A stretch of 64,000 bases of DNA from Nymphaea colorata (GCF_008831285.2 NW_022204507.1:2274314-2338313); one strand, 5' to 3'; counted from the first letter of the stretch, positions 10,452-24,335 are shown. Notes: generated by a model not told the origin, from the sequence alone. Numbers and translations: made by a program.

Positions 10452-13400
10452 ACACTTACATACTGGACACCAGAACAGAACATGGGGTATAAAAACACAC
10501 CGTGTTACCTCTCCGTACAGAATCCAAGTTTGGTTTTATACATTTTTTGTTATAGGTGATGGTAGATCAAGAATGTTATGTGTTTACTTCCTTAAAAAGA
10601 AAAATGAAATTTCAAATTTGAAGGAATTTCAGGAAATGATTGTTGCACAATATCATAAAGAATTAAGAAAAATCAGATATTCATGGAGAGTTTGTGAATT
10701 TAGTCTTTGAAATTTATCTCAAAAGAAAATGACATAATACATCAAACTACATGGCCAGGAACTTGTTCGCACCCCACCCCTTTCTCAAAGGGTGTCATAT
10801 GCAAATCAGTAAAATTCTTTTAAAATTGAGGTTTTGAAAGATATTTTAATGAAAAGGGATCCGCCCGTCGGTACGAGGTCCAACCGTTCGTGCCACTTTT
10901 AACAGGGGTAATTAGACAAATGACTAAGGATCATTTGGATCTTATACGAGTTTTTGATGCAAATCCTATATGCTTATGCATTGAGGTTTTGGATTCAAGA
11001 ACCAAAATTTATTTTGAATGAGTGATTTGAACTCGTTTTGAAGATTAGAGGATTTTCAAGTTCGTTCAAAAACCTTTGTTTTTGTGCCATTTGATTTGAA
11101 ATACACAATTCTTGAAGATTTTGAAGAGTGAAATTGAGTTATTTATTGTGAATTCTAAATGGCTCATGAGTTGAAATTATGATCAACTTTTGAAAAATAG
11201 CTAAGTTTCCTTAGCAAAGAAACTTGATTTTTCAATTTTTTTTTTGCCAAATCGTGTGATTTGGTTATGTAGAATTCATTCTTTTGATGAAACATAGGTT
11301 CTAAATTTTTAGAAAACATGTTGTTTTTCAAATATACTTTGGCCAAGATCATGAATGCATTGCTTGTGTTTTCTTTTGAAGTTAAAAGAAGTTTACAAAT
11401 TTTTGTTGCAATATGACTTGGTTACTTTTTGCAACTCAAATTTGAATCACTTAACCTCTTCAGAATGTGCATGTAGTGCCATTGATTTTGAGTGAAAGTT
11501 AATGTATGAAATGAGAAGGGAAACCATATGGAACATTCATTCTTCTCTCTCTCATAATCTCTCAAGGTTCATTCATATGGAACATACATTCTTCTCTCTC
11601 TCTTAATCTCTCAAGGTTCATTCATATGAAACATACATTCTTCACTCTCTCATAATGTCTTAAGGTCCATATTGCAATTGCACATCATACGATCTACACA
11701 TAGAGATTGATTTTAATTAACATGTAGGACTTTCTCTAAATATACTTATTATATGATTAAGCATATGAATTAGAGAAGTAGTCCATAAGCTTGAGACTTG
11801 ACATAAAACTATCAAAATGATGAAAAATACACAAATGATGTCAAAATCAATTTTTTTTTTAAGGGAAACGTGGATGACATCCACTTTTGTCTCAAGATGG
11901 CTAAAAAAAATCAAACCTTATGTTGATTTAGATAGCTGAAAATTGTGGACATTGATTCCAATAAAGAGCTTGTTTCTTAGATAGAAATGAGAAGTCCTTG
12001 ATCAAATTTCAGATTTCGTACTCATGAAATCGTCAACTTCTTTGAATGGTTCTAGGATAGTTGGTATTTCAAATATGTAAAATTTGACATTCTTAAACCA
12101 ATTCCTATAAAACGTGGTCTGATTTCAACAACATACACATATCTTACGTATGGATTGCTGAAATTAAGCAAATTTTAAAATGAAATGAAAATGATTTCAT
12201 AACTTGGTACTATGAAAATCAAAATGAACCATCTTCTCAAAACCAGTTTGGAAACGTGTTCCAATCTGATTTTAAGAGAGGAAAGCAATTTTTAACAAGA
12301 GATTGAATATGCATATGCATACATATACATACTTTACTCTTCAAAATGAAATTTCATGAGGGGACTACATAACTCACAAATTATGAAGATTCATGGTTGG
12401 GTTCTTTTACGTGGGAAAATTGAAAACTTGTTCCACATCTCCCATACTACCCTTGATCAATTAAATAAAGCATGAAACAAAATAACTTTAAATAGAGAGG
12501 GATAAATGAATGCTCAAGCTAGTTCATCCTTAATTTCGCCATGCAAAGGTGGATTGCATTCATGAGAATGCATCCATCCTTAATAGGTTTTTTCGTCATA
12601 TATATTTTGCAGCAAGATCACTCTCTCACCGTGATATTCTCTTATGGTGGGGAGTTCAAAATGGTTTTAAGCTGGTTATTTTGAAAGGGACGTGGCCTTG
12701 GGGCCCTTTTCAAAATTTGATACATGGGTTCATCTTTAAGAAAAACTGACGTATGCATACATGATGCATTAACATGCACATTTAATCGTAGGTTTCCCTT
12801 AGCTAGACATCATTCCCAGCCATGAAACAAATGAAAATAAACCCTCCCACGAATTGCTGGAATTAAAATGAACTAATGAGAAGACAAAATAGATGAGAAA
12901 TGGTTAAAATCACCTACCATGCGGTCGGTCTTGATACTTGATCTTCGCCTTCATTTATTTTCTAAATCGAGCAATCCTAAGCAAGAATCCAAGCTTGGAT
13001 TCGAGCTTAGCAAAGTTAGAAGTAGAATAGCTTGCTTGCTGGAATTTGTAGTAGGAAAGAAGACTTATCACCACGAAAATCCAAGGTTCACTTAAGCACC
13101 CTAACTTAGCAAAATCAATGGAGAGAATAAAAGAAAATGAAAAAGAAAGTAAGAGAAAAGAAGGAAGAATACTTGGACGACTCTCTCCTCTCTTCCTTGG
13201 CTTCTCCCTCCTAGCATTTGCCTTTGAAGATCAATCAAGGCTTAGGGAGATGAAAAATGGATTAAATGAGTTTTAATGGGTCTATTTAATCATTCTTAGC
13301 CCATTTGCACAAGCTAGGTGGGCTGGGTTAGGTTTGGTCAACTTGGTTCAGACCTAGCTGACCAACATTGACCAAATTTTGGACGAAAATGCCCTTACAC

Positions 13401-16400
13401 AGGGTTTTGCCTTATTTTGTGCTATTTATTTATTTTTTTTGTTTGAAATTGAGCTTGATAGGTTGAAAACTAGTTATTAAGCTCCAAATGCCATTGAATT
13501 ATGATAATCCAATTTAAATTTGAATAAAATTTGAAAATTCTATCAAATTTGGCTCGAAAAGGGTATTTTTGTCCATAGTTTGATTGAGGATGGATTTCAA
13601 CTGAATCAAACTTTCGTTTGAACAATTGAATTTTAATTTCATATTTGATTTATCTATTTGAGAAATCTAAATATTTATTTGCCTTTCATAAGCCAATTTA
13701 GGCTCTGTAATCTCAATTTGATCATAGAAGGGTAAAATTGTCCACATTGGTCTATTTCGACCAATTGACCAAAGTCAAAGCTCAATTGTGAATAGTTTGA
13801 CTTTGTTTGAGGTAATTTGATAAATTTGAGATAAGAAAGCTCTTAGTTGAGCTAAATTGTACTTTACATGGGTTTAGTCAAAGTGGGTTTGGTTTGGTCA
13901 AAGTCTATTTTCATCCATTAATTGGATCGTGAGACAGACCTACTTTTTGACCAAGCTGAGCTCATGTTGACTGAGTCTAGCTAAGATTTGGGTGCACTAG
14001 GGTCGAACCTACTTGAATTAAATGGGTTTGATCAGCCTAGTTATTAATTTTCGAAGATTGAAGACTCTTTAAAGAGGACCTAGTTAAAGAAGAGAGAGAT
14101 GCATAAATGTTTCTTTTTTCTTAGGTTTTTAGTTATGATATCATTCATTTTTCCTTGAAAATCATTTAATTGGGAGAAAACATTTATTTATTTATTTATT
14201 TTTTTAAATGAGGGAGTGACCCTGGGGGGCTCTTGACCACACGGGTTAGGTGGGGCCCACACGTGGGTCCCACATAGCATTCTAGACCGAATTAGATCCA
14301 ATTTTTGGATCTAAGTCAAAATTTGGCCATCACAGCTGGTCCTACAAGGAACCTTGCTACCAGAGCTAAAGTTGTCATTTGCTTCCCACATGCTGCTATT
14401 TTGGGCTGAGATTCCATGAAAAGGCCTTCTAGGACACAATCCCCTACATGCCATTTATGGACTTATACTTTTTAATTTCTTATGAATTACAAATCTTGAT
14501 TAACATCATTTTCTTTATAAGCAGCCTTTTACAAGAACTTTTTCTTGCTTGTTGCATATGTACTTTCATGCAATCAGGATGCATAATTTATAAGACTAAT
14601 GGAGGAAGGCCTTAAGCTGTTAAGTTTTTTATTTAATTTCAGATACATGTGTACCTTTCAAGTCACATATTCTCAAGTATTATGTGTGTTTCCTTAGCTA
14701 TGTTGTGGTGTCCTTTTCTTTTTTTCCCTTTAAGCTCAAAATCTTACATTTTTAATAACAATTTGTTGAGCATCAAATTTATGATGTCAAATCACATACA
14801 GCTAAAATCTGCGATTAGTGGTGACTACCCTGGCTTTGACTTTTTACTATTTGCAGGGGCTCAAAATGCTTGGCTCTCCTATTTCTCCCCTCCTCCTTTT
14901 TCTTGTCATTCTTTTTGCTTTTTGCCCTTTCAACTTCTATAGTCATGCAGTTTGCATTATTATTTTTACTACTTTGGTTGTCTTCTTTCTTTAGTGGCAT
15001 CATCTACTTATAACGTCATTGTGCAACATTATGAATAGCGGCTAAATTATGTTTTCTGATGTATTTAATTGCCTTTTACAATTTAATTGTTTTCATATTT
15101 TTGTTCTTTTTTTTTCTGTGGAGGTTACATAGACCAATCCAAGCAAACTAGTGCCAACTACACCCACAAGCCATTAAGACCTTTACTTCCTCATGCCAAA
15201 CTCATAATTTTTACTCAAAAAATTCATCATAATAAAGTTATCCCTCTAATGCACATCCAAACTAACAAGTCCAACAATATTCCCATGGGCATGACAATAC
15301 ATGATCTATAAGATGCAAAGATATTGAAGCAAAGGAATACTTCAAAAGAAGGTCCAACATCTAATAAATAAATAAATAGATAAACACACACACACACATA
15401 CAAAATTTGTATTGCAAGTAAATGTCAAACATTTTCTGGACAAATTGGTTTGCAATAAAAATTCAGTAACCTCAAATTTATCTTCTCCAATTAAATTAGA
15501 ACATGTCAGGAAAAGAATAAAAAAGATCTATTGGACAAAAAACGTTCAAGTAAGTCTATCAACCTAGGTTATCTTTTTTATTTTCACGTAGTAAGTTTGT
15601 GTTTGAGACATTATACATTTCATTCATGGCTATGAGGTACAATGAACCAAATTGATTGTGGAGATAGGAGTCAATCTTAGTGGAACCAAGAGTTGGACAC
15701 GTTGATGGTAGATATTACATGTGAAAGTAGGACTCGTTGAAAGAAAACTAGTGGTGGGTTTGACAGGACTGATTGGAACAAGATTTTGTGCTAGTTTAAT
15801 AATAGAATGAACTTAAACTATGACAAAGAATAACTTAAGAATTGATTTGGAGTATTGAAGAAAACATATAATGTCATGAAAGACATGTTAAGTCAAAGCC
15901 ATTTTGGATGGGATCCAAGTATCAGATGTGTAGATAATACGGATAGGTGTGGAATGATTATTTGCAGTGAGTAAGAAACACCTGCATATGCAAGTCAATG
16001 TTACCAAAGTATCAAATCTTTTGATTATAATGCACACAAAGAATGTGTTGATGAAAATACCATATAATCTACATCTTAAACACCAAAACAACAATCATGT
16101 AAACATGAATGTCAAAAGTCTAAAATATCAAATTTATCATATTTTCTTTCACAATTTGCTTCATTTTTTGAAGAAAGAACCCAATAAATGGTTGAGTACC
16201 ATGAAAGAAAAGAAGCTTGACTAGCATTACATAAAGCAAGGGTTGCATCATGTGAATCATATTTTATGACTGCTTGCACAAATGAAATTGTAAAGATTGA
16301 AGATGATAGTGAGCTAATTATAGAGAAACATTTATGGTACTACCCAAGCATTTTTGTAAAAGTTATCTTAGGAAATAAAAATGAGTTATAATAACTTATC

Positions 16401-16483
16401 TATTTAGTGTGTGGGATATTTTCTTGCCAACTTTGCTATATGTTCTCTTTGTTACTAATGTGACATATATAATGTTTCATCCA
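10452..16483. other. Intergenic, no gene recognised
   Basis: About 6 kb with no supported gene on either strand. It contains the 49-bp tandem array at 11525-11671 and an imperfect palindrome at about 14251-14274 in a GC-rich patch (GGGGCCCACACGTGGGTCCC). Worn retroelement sequence is the simplest reading of the 13-14.3 kb part, but no LTR pair was found. Confidence 0.45.
11525..11671. repeat. 49-bp tandem array, three copies
   Basis: Units start at 11525, 11574 and 11623, each beginning CATATG and containing CATTCTTCTCTCTCTC and CTCAAGGTTCATT or close variants. The period is exactly 49 bp. Confidence 0.88.
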
Positions 16484-16780
16484 TTGTCACATATATCGTG
16501 TACGGGTATTATACGGTAAGGAATTTCTTGAATATAATACGATAAAGTTGTATATCTCGAAAATATCTCGAGAAAATCTTGACAATTTTTTTTAAAAAAT
16601 AAAACATTTAATAAATCCTAAAAATTTAAAAAAAATAAAAAATTAATAAAAATATGAAAAAACCATGTAGTTTTATTTTTTGTCATTTAAAAAAAACATC
16701 TAATTGTCGTTTTATATGACTGACTTATTTCTCGGGTATTATACGCATTTTTTTTCGAAAAATACACGTTTATGTGACAA
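16484..16780. mobile_element. MITE, TTGTCACAT family, copy A
   Basis: The ends TTGTCACATA and TATGTGACAA form terminal inverted repeats around a roughly 300-bp AT-rich core. Internal landmarks shared with copies B and C are GTATTATACG, GTTGTATATCTCGAAAATATCTC and TGACTTATTTCTC. No coding capacity. The flanks show no clear target duplication, so the superfamily is left open. Confidence 0.75.
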
Positions 16781-19700
16781 TGAATTGTTGTTATTTTTGT
16801 TTGGGATAGTGTACTTATTTTGTTGCTTTGGGTTAAGAATCACGTCATATGAGTGTAGCCATGTTACTGCTTTTGCACAAAGAATATCAAAGCAAAAATT
16901 ATGGTCATTTTACTTACTTTTTAGTGATGGTCCTCTATGCACATTTACATAAGCTTGTCAATTTCTTACCAACTGTTAACTTGTATTTGATAACTTATAC
17001 TTATGTTATGTAGATTTGAACTATCAATTGACATCATTTTTTCTATTACCAACACAGTCTCCTCCCAAATACGTGTATAATTTTAACTAACTAACTAACG
17101 ATAAGTCAACCATCCTTCATCTGAAACCAATTTATAAAGAACAACACAAAAAACTCATGTTTTGGTCATCCAAACAAAAACCAGATTTTCAATAGTAAAA
17201 ACCTGATTTTTGACATGCTAGCCCAACAATAAAACCATGTTTCAAAACACATTAAAAAAAACTGGTTTTCTCAAAACCAGCACAAAACCCATTTTTTCAA
17301 GGCATGCATCCAAATAGGGCTTTAGTTGCAAGGTTGTTATGTCAATTAGCTGGATTATTCTACAAAGACCTATAAGACTCTCTATAAGAAGTTGTATTCA
17401 CAAGTTGTATTTTTTACTTTTCAAAGAATGAGTATCCCACTTGCATGCTCTCATACGTTTATTGTGTGCTCTCATACGTTTATTGTGTGCTCTCATTCAT
17501 TTATTGCATGTTCTGACAATATGAACATTTTTTCACTGAAAAAAATGAAAATATTGAAGATAGACTTATGCTTTGACAAAGTATATTCTTCACACACTTT
17601 TTTAAAGGGAAAAGTGGTAATCTTTTATTGATTTGACAATTATTTGAATGAAAAAAGTTATATCTTTCTGCCTAAGCATGAGAAAACTTTGGTCAGCTTT
17701 AAACATCAAAAAGGTGAGAGCTGCCCCATACATTTTTTGGTTCACATTTCCCTTGCATCCAATGCACCAAAGTTGTGAAACCAAATGATCTCTTAATGAT
17801 AAGTCAAGGATTCAACAACTGGTGCATGATGAAAGAGAGATGTTCCATTATTTGTGGCTTCGTCCTTGTGCAATATACAAGCAATGTTGTTAAGTGTGTT
17901 GCTGCACAGCGATACGCTAAGCTTGTGAAGCAATACGTAGTGCAGCGATGTGTAATGATGCGTAAGTATGAGGATAAAACTGTCATGTATAAAACATCTA
18001 AAAAATTAATCTCAAACATGAAAAACAACAATCAAAATAACATGCAAGTAAACAACCAATATACAGTAATCCCCAAATCGAGCTGTCCAAAACAATACAT
18101 TCTATGCATAAACCATGAATATCGTGTGCAATACAATCAGATTTAGATTATATGTACTTCCAAGTTCCAAGCATGCACATCATATAGAATACAATTAGCT
18201 TCAGATTAAATATACATGTTATCATATTTGAAATTTGAATCAAATAATAATCCAATACAAACTTGATTGAGCAGACCTATTCTACAAGCCAAAACATTAT
18301 TTTTCGATCTTCACTGTCTAACGAGTCACTTTCAATTATGTACGGTCAATTTACAACTTGTTGACATGCACTATTGTTCAATCTAACTTGGCATTGTACT
18401 AATAATGGTACAATTACTAGGAAATCATGGTTCTAATGGTTTAACTGAGCTACAACACCAGGTGACTCGACCTTCAATATTCTTTGTTCGTATTATTCTG
18501 CCATGTAGACCTTGGATCATGGGCTTATCTAGTGTTAGTATACTAACGGCAGCCTAAGTTCAGTTCCATTATGTGGCTGAACTTTAAATTGATAGCTTGT
18601 ATGAGCTTTACATATTTTTCATTGGGCAAAACCTTTGGATGGATATGCGTTTCTGTGCATTTCAATGGTTTTTTTTTTCTTAATCATGTGCATGAAGGTG
18701 AGGTCAGAATTGCTTGGTGAAGAAAGGTTAAGTGAGGAGAACTGAGCGCTGTAGGTGAAAAAGTGGGTTCATGTGGCTCTTAGGAATATAGCGGCACCTT
18801 TTCAAGTTATCCGCCTGTCGGTTCTTTACTAGTTGCACATATCGCCACTAGATTGCCTGAATACAATAGCAATTTTCAATCTAGCGCGTCACCGCTCTGG
18901 ACATGTAGAATTCATTTTCGGTGAATTGCCCAAAAAAAGAAAAGGTACATCGAAGATTTTAAGCTTGTGTTAACCAAACAAAGAAATAGTTCATGCCTAC
19001 CCTCTTCCCACCCCGCGCGCTAAGAAGAGGGATAAAAAAACAAACGGATTGTCAATCCTTGGTTGCCACTTTATCTTGCAGTAGAAGTAGAAAAAGAAGA
19101 GGTGGTGTTGGTTGACAAGTAGTGAAGAGAAGCACGAAAAACGTCCATGACTTCTGCACGCAATGAGCAACGCACCCGCCAGGCTCACGCTCGCGCTCAT
19201 ACTTTTTCAACATAAGTGGCTGAGACAACTCATGGCGGCAACTCACAGCAGCAACTCACTTTTCGACACCACCAATGGATGCTCATCGTGGTCATAGGCA
19301 ACAAAAAGAAAAAGGAATGAGGGAGGAGGAAAAGGGTTACCTGATAAGGGAAAGGAAGAAGAAAGGGGAAAGTCTATAACTAATAAGAGTAATTTTACAG
19401 AACTACCAGAAAGAAAAGTTAAAAAGAAAAAATCTTAAACAATGAAAAAAACGTGGACGCCCGATACACACGCGTCAGACGACTCGTCCTGAGGATGATG
19501 CGCACGCATCAGGTCCACTGCACATCAACCCCATGTTTTGATGCATTCATGGAGTGCATGTTGCGCATGCATCATGCGGTGATGCGTGCACATCTGATAA
19601 CACTGCTACCAACAACGTATATACACAAAAAACCCACTTCCATTGCTCAGGCCTCAGAAGATCGGAAGGGCACCCTTCTGCTGTACAACTGCTAAGATTT

Positions 19701-19844
19701 TCAAGAATTGAAACTAGAACCGCCTAAGCTAAGTGGAGGCTTTTGCCCAACCCAAGCCATATATACAAAATTAGATGGATGCCCAGAAGTGGAGGCCCTG
19801 TCAATTTACCCCAAAGGCAGTAAAGAAATCAGGTGAACTAATCT
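16781..19844. other. Intergenic, no gene recognised
   Basis: No supported gene. A short tandem run of TCATACGTTTATTGTGTGC at about 17451-17510 and a loose inverted-end pair at 17880 and 19607 (see findings) are the only structures seen. The 3' untranslated region of the minus-strand gene that ends at 19845 must lie in the last few hundred bases, but no cleavage site can be fixed. Confidence 0.4.
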
Positions 19845-22800
19845 CTACCAGGACCACATTACAGGATTCGTTGGCTGAGGAGGCTGAGGAATCATACAAT
19901 GCTGCTGTTGCCAGGTCAAACCTTCAGTTCCCGCACCTGCAGGAGGCAGCATTGTAACACCGACTGCTGTGTCTTCCTCCATTTCTGTATCCATGTCTTC
20001 AGCTTCCATTGGTTCAAATGGCACGTCCACTGCTGCCTGGGCTGCCAACTTGTCATGTTTGGGCAGATGAGAAGATGGCATCCAAGGGACAAGAGCCAGC
20101 ATCTCGCTTGTTCCAACTTCTTTCAAATAAGCTGCCCTTGGTCTGGGGGTCAACTGGTCTGGAAGACAGAAGAACACGTACGCGCATGCTTTCAGAACCT
20201 TACGTTTGTAAAGTGGTTGAATATTTATTATTGAAAAGAAAAGAACTTCATAAAAAAAATTATCGACCAAAAAAGGACAGAGTCGACTAGATATTCAAAC
20301 TTGGATAATCCTTCTACCCAGCCATATGCAATTTTGTCAATTGCCACAGTAAATAATCTGAAATAGCCTTAAAAGGTTTCTTGAATGACCTATTCATATA
20401 CAATTAGATCGAGAAAGCAACACGAATCAGGAGTACCACTGCTAGAAAACCAGGAAGACGTACCAGGAGGCCAATACCATTTTAAGCAGTGCTGTAATGA
20501 TTTGAGTTGGTAATAGATAGTCAGGTTAAGATGGAAAGTGGTGTACTGGTCAAGCCTAGCCCAAGAAATTTCAACCAGAACTTGCATGCAATGTTGTTAG
20601 AGAGGCTAAGGCAAGGCAAAGCATCACAAGGCTAATGAAGGGAAGCATAAAAAGCCAACATTGGAGTGCAAGATTCATGACTTCATCAACTAAAATAGAC
20701 AATACAAAACAAATATAAGCAGATATCAACACCCACGGGCTTACATTCTACTACAAGGAGAAAACATAGATTTTTCTCCTCCGATTGTGGAAAACATTTA
20801 CACCATTGTCACATATATCATGTTCAGGTATTATACGGTGAGGAATTCTTCAAGTATAATACGACAAAGTTGTATATCTCGAAAATATCTCAGCAAATTT
20901 TTAAAAAATTAAAATATTTAACAAATCCTAAAAATTATAAAAAAATAAAAATTAATAAAAAATATGAAAGAACGCGAAAAAACACATACAATATGTGTTC
21001 TTTCCATGTTTTGTATTTTCTGGCATTTTTTTTAAAAAGACGCATCTGGCATTTTTTTTAAAAAGACGCATCTAATTGCTGTTTTATACGGCTGATTTAT
21101 TTCTCACATATTATATGTGTTTTTCGCATATTATATGTGTTTTTTAGAATAATATGAATTGATTTATTTCTCACATATTATATGCGTTTTTTTCAAATAA
21201 TACGTGTTTTATGTGACAAATTTTACACTTGGTGTCCAACAGTAAAAGAAAATTTCGATTACAGAACAGAAGAGTACCTATGATATCTTTGCATGATTAT
21301 CTGTAACTATGCACATTGTGAACGATATGTAAAAACAGCTACCTTTTCAGCTGCTACTACAGGAGGACCAACCAGTACTAGAGGGGTGTACGCGTCTCCT
21401 ATGCTTTCATCCCAAGATGATTTTCTCTAACATGAAAAATAACAAAGATCTCCAAATCAAGGCACAAGGGGCCCATGTCACACAAAGAGAGAGAACGCCT
21501 ATTAAGCAGGGTAGCCAGAAGCACTAGACAGTGGACTTTCAAAAAGGATTAGGCAGCACCTAGGCTCGCATGTGAAACTGAGAGACAGAAAATGGAAGAG
21601 AAGCAGAAGAAGAAGAAGAAGAAGAAGAAGGACAAAAGGAACAAAGAAAGTTAAGTAGAAGACAAGAAGAATTTTTAAGATTTTTTCACTTGGATGCCTA
21701 GGTGGCCCAGCCTGGTATAAAAAGTGGCTGCATGTGTCCTAAGCAGGCACGTAGCTGCAGATTTGACAACAGAGATGTAATAGCTCGACCACTAAATTGA
21801 GCCTCCGGCGCAAGAGTACCAGTGAGTTATGGGTTCCAGATTCCACTGCCCTTACTGCTCATTAAAGTGAGGACAAGGAAACGGAAGACAGGAGGACTTT
21901 GCTTTTTGATACATTTTCTTTTAATATAATTTTCATTAATCTAAAAACCAGGTCAAGTCAACGCAAGGAATGCATGTTTCGCATCCAGCATTGCTACACT
22001 GATTGAAGTGTACGCTTCATACCATTCCATTTCAAACCGAATGCCTCAAGGTGTTTTATGAGTGCTTCACTTTGGAAGCTTAAGCTTCAAACTTCAAAGC
22101 AATGCATCCAAAAATACGGCTTCCAACAACATTACATGCACAATGCAAAACATGAAATCACAAAGTAACAGAACAGGTAACAAATGAGTCAATCTTTGTC
22201 CATCAACTTAGATGCCTACAGTAACAGGAAACAGTCATAAATCATAACGGGGTTGTAGAATAAATCTTACCCTTTAAACCTGTGACAATATCTGAATCCA
22301 CTTTGAAAGAAATATCTGATGATATCGGAACCTTCAAATCCAACAATGGCAAGTAACTAGTTCCATTCACAGGTTTGTAGAGAACCAGAGCTTTTTCTTG
22401 ATTCAGCAGGAAAGGTGAATTTGCTTCAGTGAGAAGAGCTGCTGGCTGTTGTTGATCATATTTCATACCAAGAGGAACACCAGGAGATTGATAACTAAAA
22501 GCCCCAGAATTTTCTGGTTCTTCTTCCAAAATAGGGGGCATTGTGCCATCCTAGGAATCCAAAAGAAGTATCTCTCAGTCTTGTTCCATAAAAACCAAAG
22601 ATGAATGATAAAATGGATATGATGAGTTAAATATTTGTTCCAAGGCCACATTTTAAATTCTGTTTCTTGTTGAAAGGAGGGTTCTAATACAAACACACAA
22701 AATGAGTAGGAACAAGAAAAAGCAAGAAAATCCGAGCAGAATGAACCAAAAGGACATCAAAACAGCAAGCTTCTTAGAACACCACAAGCAGAAGTTTCAC

Positions 22801-24335
22801 ACCAGTCAACCTACAGTTAAGAGGATGCTGATAAACTATCATTTCCAGATGACTTGTGGACAAATTCAGTTTGATGAAACCAAACTAGTTGTTCAGACAA
22901 TGTTGGTTCAAGAACTGAACTGAAAACTGAAACACCTCAGGCGCCCATGTTTCAGCTTAAGCACAGAAAGAGTTAAAATGTTAAAGCCACTTTCAGCTTA
23001 AGCACAGAAAGAGTTAAAATGTCAAAACCCCCAATCCGCAAATTCACGCCAACATCATCTGCACTACTTGTAACATATCTTAGAGATGATGCCCATCAAA
23101 ACAGAACCTGGATCACCCCACTAGCCGACAGGAGATTTTCAGCAATACAAGAAACCTAATTTGGTTCACTATTAAGTTGTGTTTAACAAAATTTGGACCG
23201 TCGAGACACTAAAACTTGTTACAATAGTTGAACGGAAAGCATAGTAATATTGACTAGGTAAGGTCAGCTCGTTTTCAGAAAACTATTCTAAATTGTCCCA
23301 AGCTTTCTGCTGCAGATCTGGCAAATGTAAATGGTCTGACAAATTTTATGCTAGAAGAGAACAAAAGATCATCCAACTTTTAGCAATACAGCAAATGTGA
23401 GTTGCAAAAAAAAAAAAAAAAAATGCAACTTCGACCAAAAGAAAACTGATTGAAGGAAAGAACAACGGATATAAATCTACAGGAAACCAAAGCTAGAATA
23501 CAAAACGACTCTGAGCTCCCAAATGTCAAATTAAAAAAAAAAAAAGTTATGATCCTCGCAGATAGCTCGGACCAAGTATGAGACTATATAATTTCCATTC
23601 ACAAAATGAATCTAACACGATCTAGTGAGTGAACAACATATAAATTTCCTCAACATTATGGATTCAAGCAGACCCAATTGACTCCAAACAATAAGGATCC
23701 TTCCTAATGGGGGTCGCTGTCATAACAATTCTGGGTGAGCGGGGTTTGCCACCGCTCAAGAAGGACAAAGCCCCCACCCAACCCGTTATGCCCCACGGTA
23801 CATGGCCTGCTTTCGCGCTGTCATAACCATTCGGTTATCATCCATGTTTCCATTTGTCACGAGATTTTTCCTTGCTGAGAAAATCCTGAAACTGGAGATT
23901 GGGGCCATGGCTGTCTATTCTCCCTTTTCTCCTTGCAACGTTAACCATAAATTAAGAACGTCTTCTACAAGACCATCTCTTCACCTTTCATGCTTTCTTG
24001 TGTCCCATATGATTTCCCTTTCCTTGAAATTCACCTTCTTCACGATGATGGTAGATATAACAGTTACAAGGGCCGTCTCCATGATTCTCCCTCTTTTTAC
24101 AAACGACAATTCCAAAACAAACAACCAATGAAAGGTACGAGTACTAGTCCATCATTTGCCAAAACCATGCTCTTTCTCTGTGTGTGTGTGAAAGAGAGAG
24201 AGAGAGAGAGAGAGAGAGGCTTACCAGGCGGCGAATCTTCCGAGCCGGAGAAGAGATGGAAAAATCGTGGAAGCGATCGAACAGATCACTTTGAAGATCC
24301 TTCCTCTTCATCTTGGCAGACGAGAAGCCAGCCAT
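19845..24335 (-). CDS. Acidic plant protein of unknown function, three exons
   Basis: Exons on the minus strand: 24335-24225 (start ATG, residues 1-37), 22550-22271, and 20158-19845 (stop TAG). Donors are CTG|GTAAGC and AAAGG|GTAAGA; acceptors are TTCCTAG|GATGG and TCTTCCAG|ACCAG. The phases (0, then 1) join into one 234-residue frame. It begins MAGFSSAKMKRK and has a basic patch ARKIRRLD, then MPPILEEEPE, ALVLYKPVN and a LALVPWMPSSH segment. A strongly acidic stretch EAEDMDTEMEED follows, and the end is rich in Gln/Pro with a WQQQHCM motif and terminal MWSW. The basic patch could be a nuclear signal; no catalytic motif, signal peptide or membrane segment is visible. The pattern looks like a conserved plant family, but I cannot name it. 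A small exon within the 2.1-kb second intron cannot be excluded, although direct joining keeps the frame. Confidence 0.75.
20806..21219. mobile_element. MITE, TTGTCACAT family, copy B (inside an intron)
   Basis: The same ends as copy A (TTGTCACATA and ATGTGACAA) enclose an AT-rich core with GGTATTATACGGTGAGG and GTTGTATATCTCG. It is longer than copy A because of internal duplications around 21025-21180 (for example CATCTGGCATTTTTTTT and TTATTTCTCACATATTATAT twice). The flanks TTTACACC and TTTACACT could be an eroded 8-bp target duplication. It sits within intron 2 of the 234-residue acidic protein gene. Confidence 0.8.
21606..21631. repeat. (GAA)n microsatellite
   Basis: Short run of AGA/AAG triplets within intron 2 of the minus-strand acidic protein gene. 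Confidence 0.8.
22950..23031. repeat. 41-bp tandem duplication
   Basis: TTTCAGCTTAAGCACAGAAA begins at 22950 and again at 22991; the copies agree closely across about 41 bp. It lies in intron 1 of the minus-strand acidic protein gene. Confidence 0.85.
24190..24218. repeat. (GA)n microsatellite next to a splice donor
   Basis: GA run on the plus strand, read as CT on the minus strand. It begins only a few bases inside intron 1 of the minus-strand acidic protein gene, directly after the donor GTAAGCC at 24224. Confidence 0.9.

Noticed and set aside
10093-10710. 205-codon plus-strand open frame
   Set aside because: Its first third is the purine-rich tandem repeat, which is open in several frames on both strands. 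The remainder has no domain and no codon bias. Treated as an artefact.
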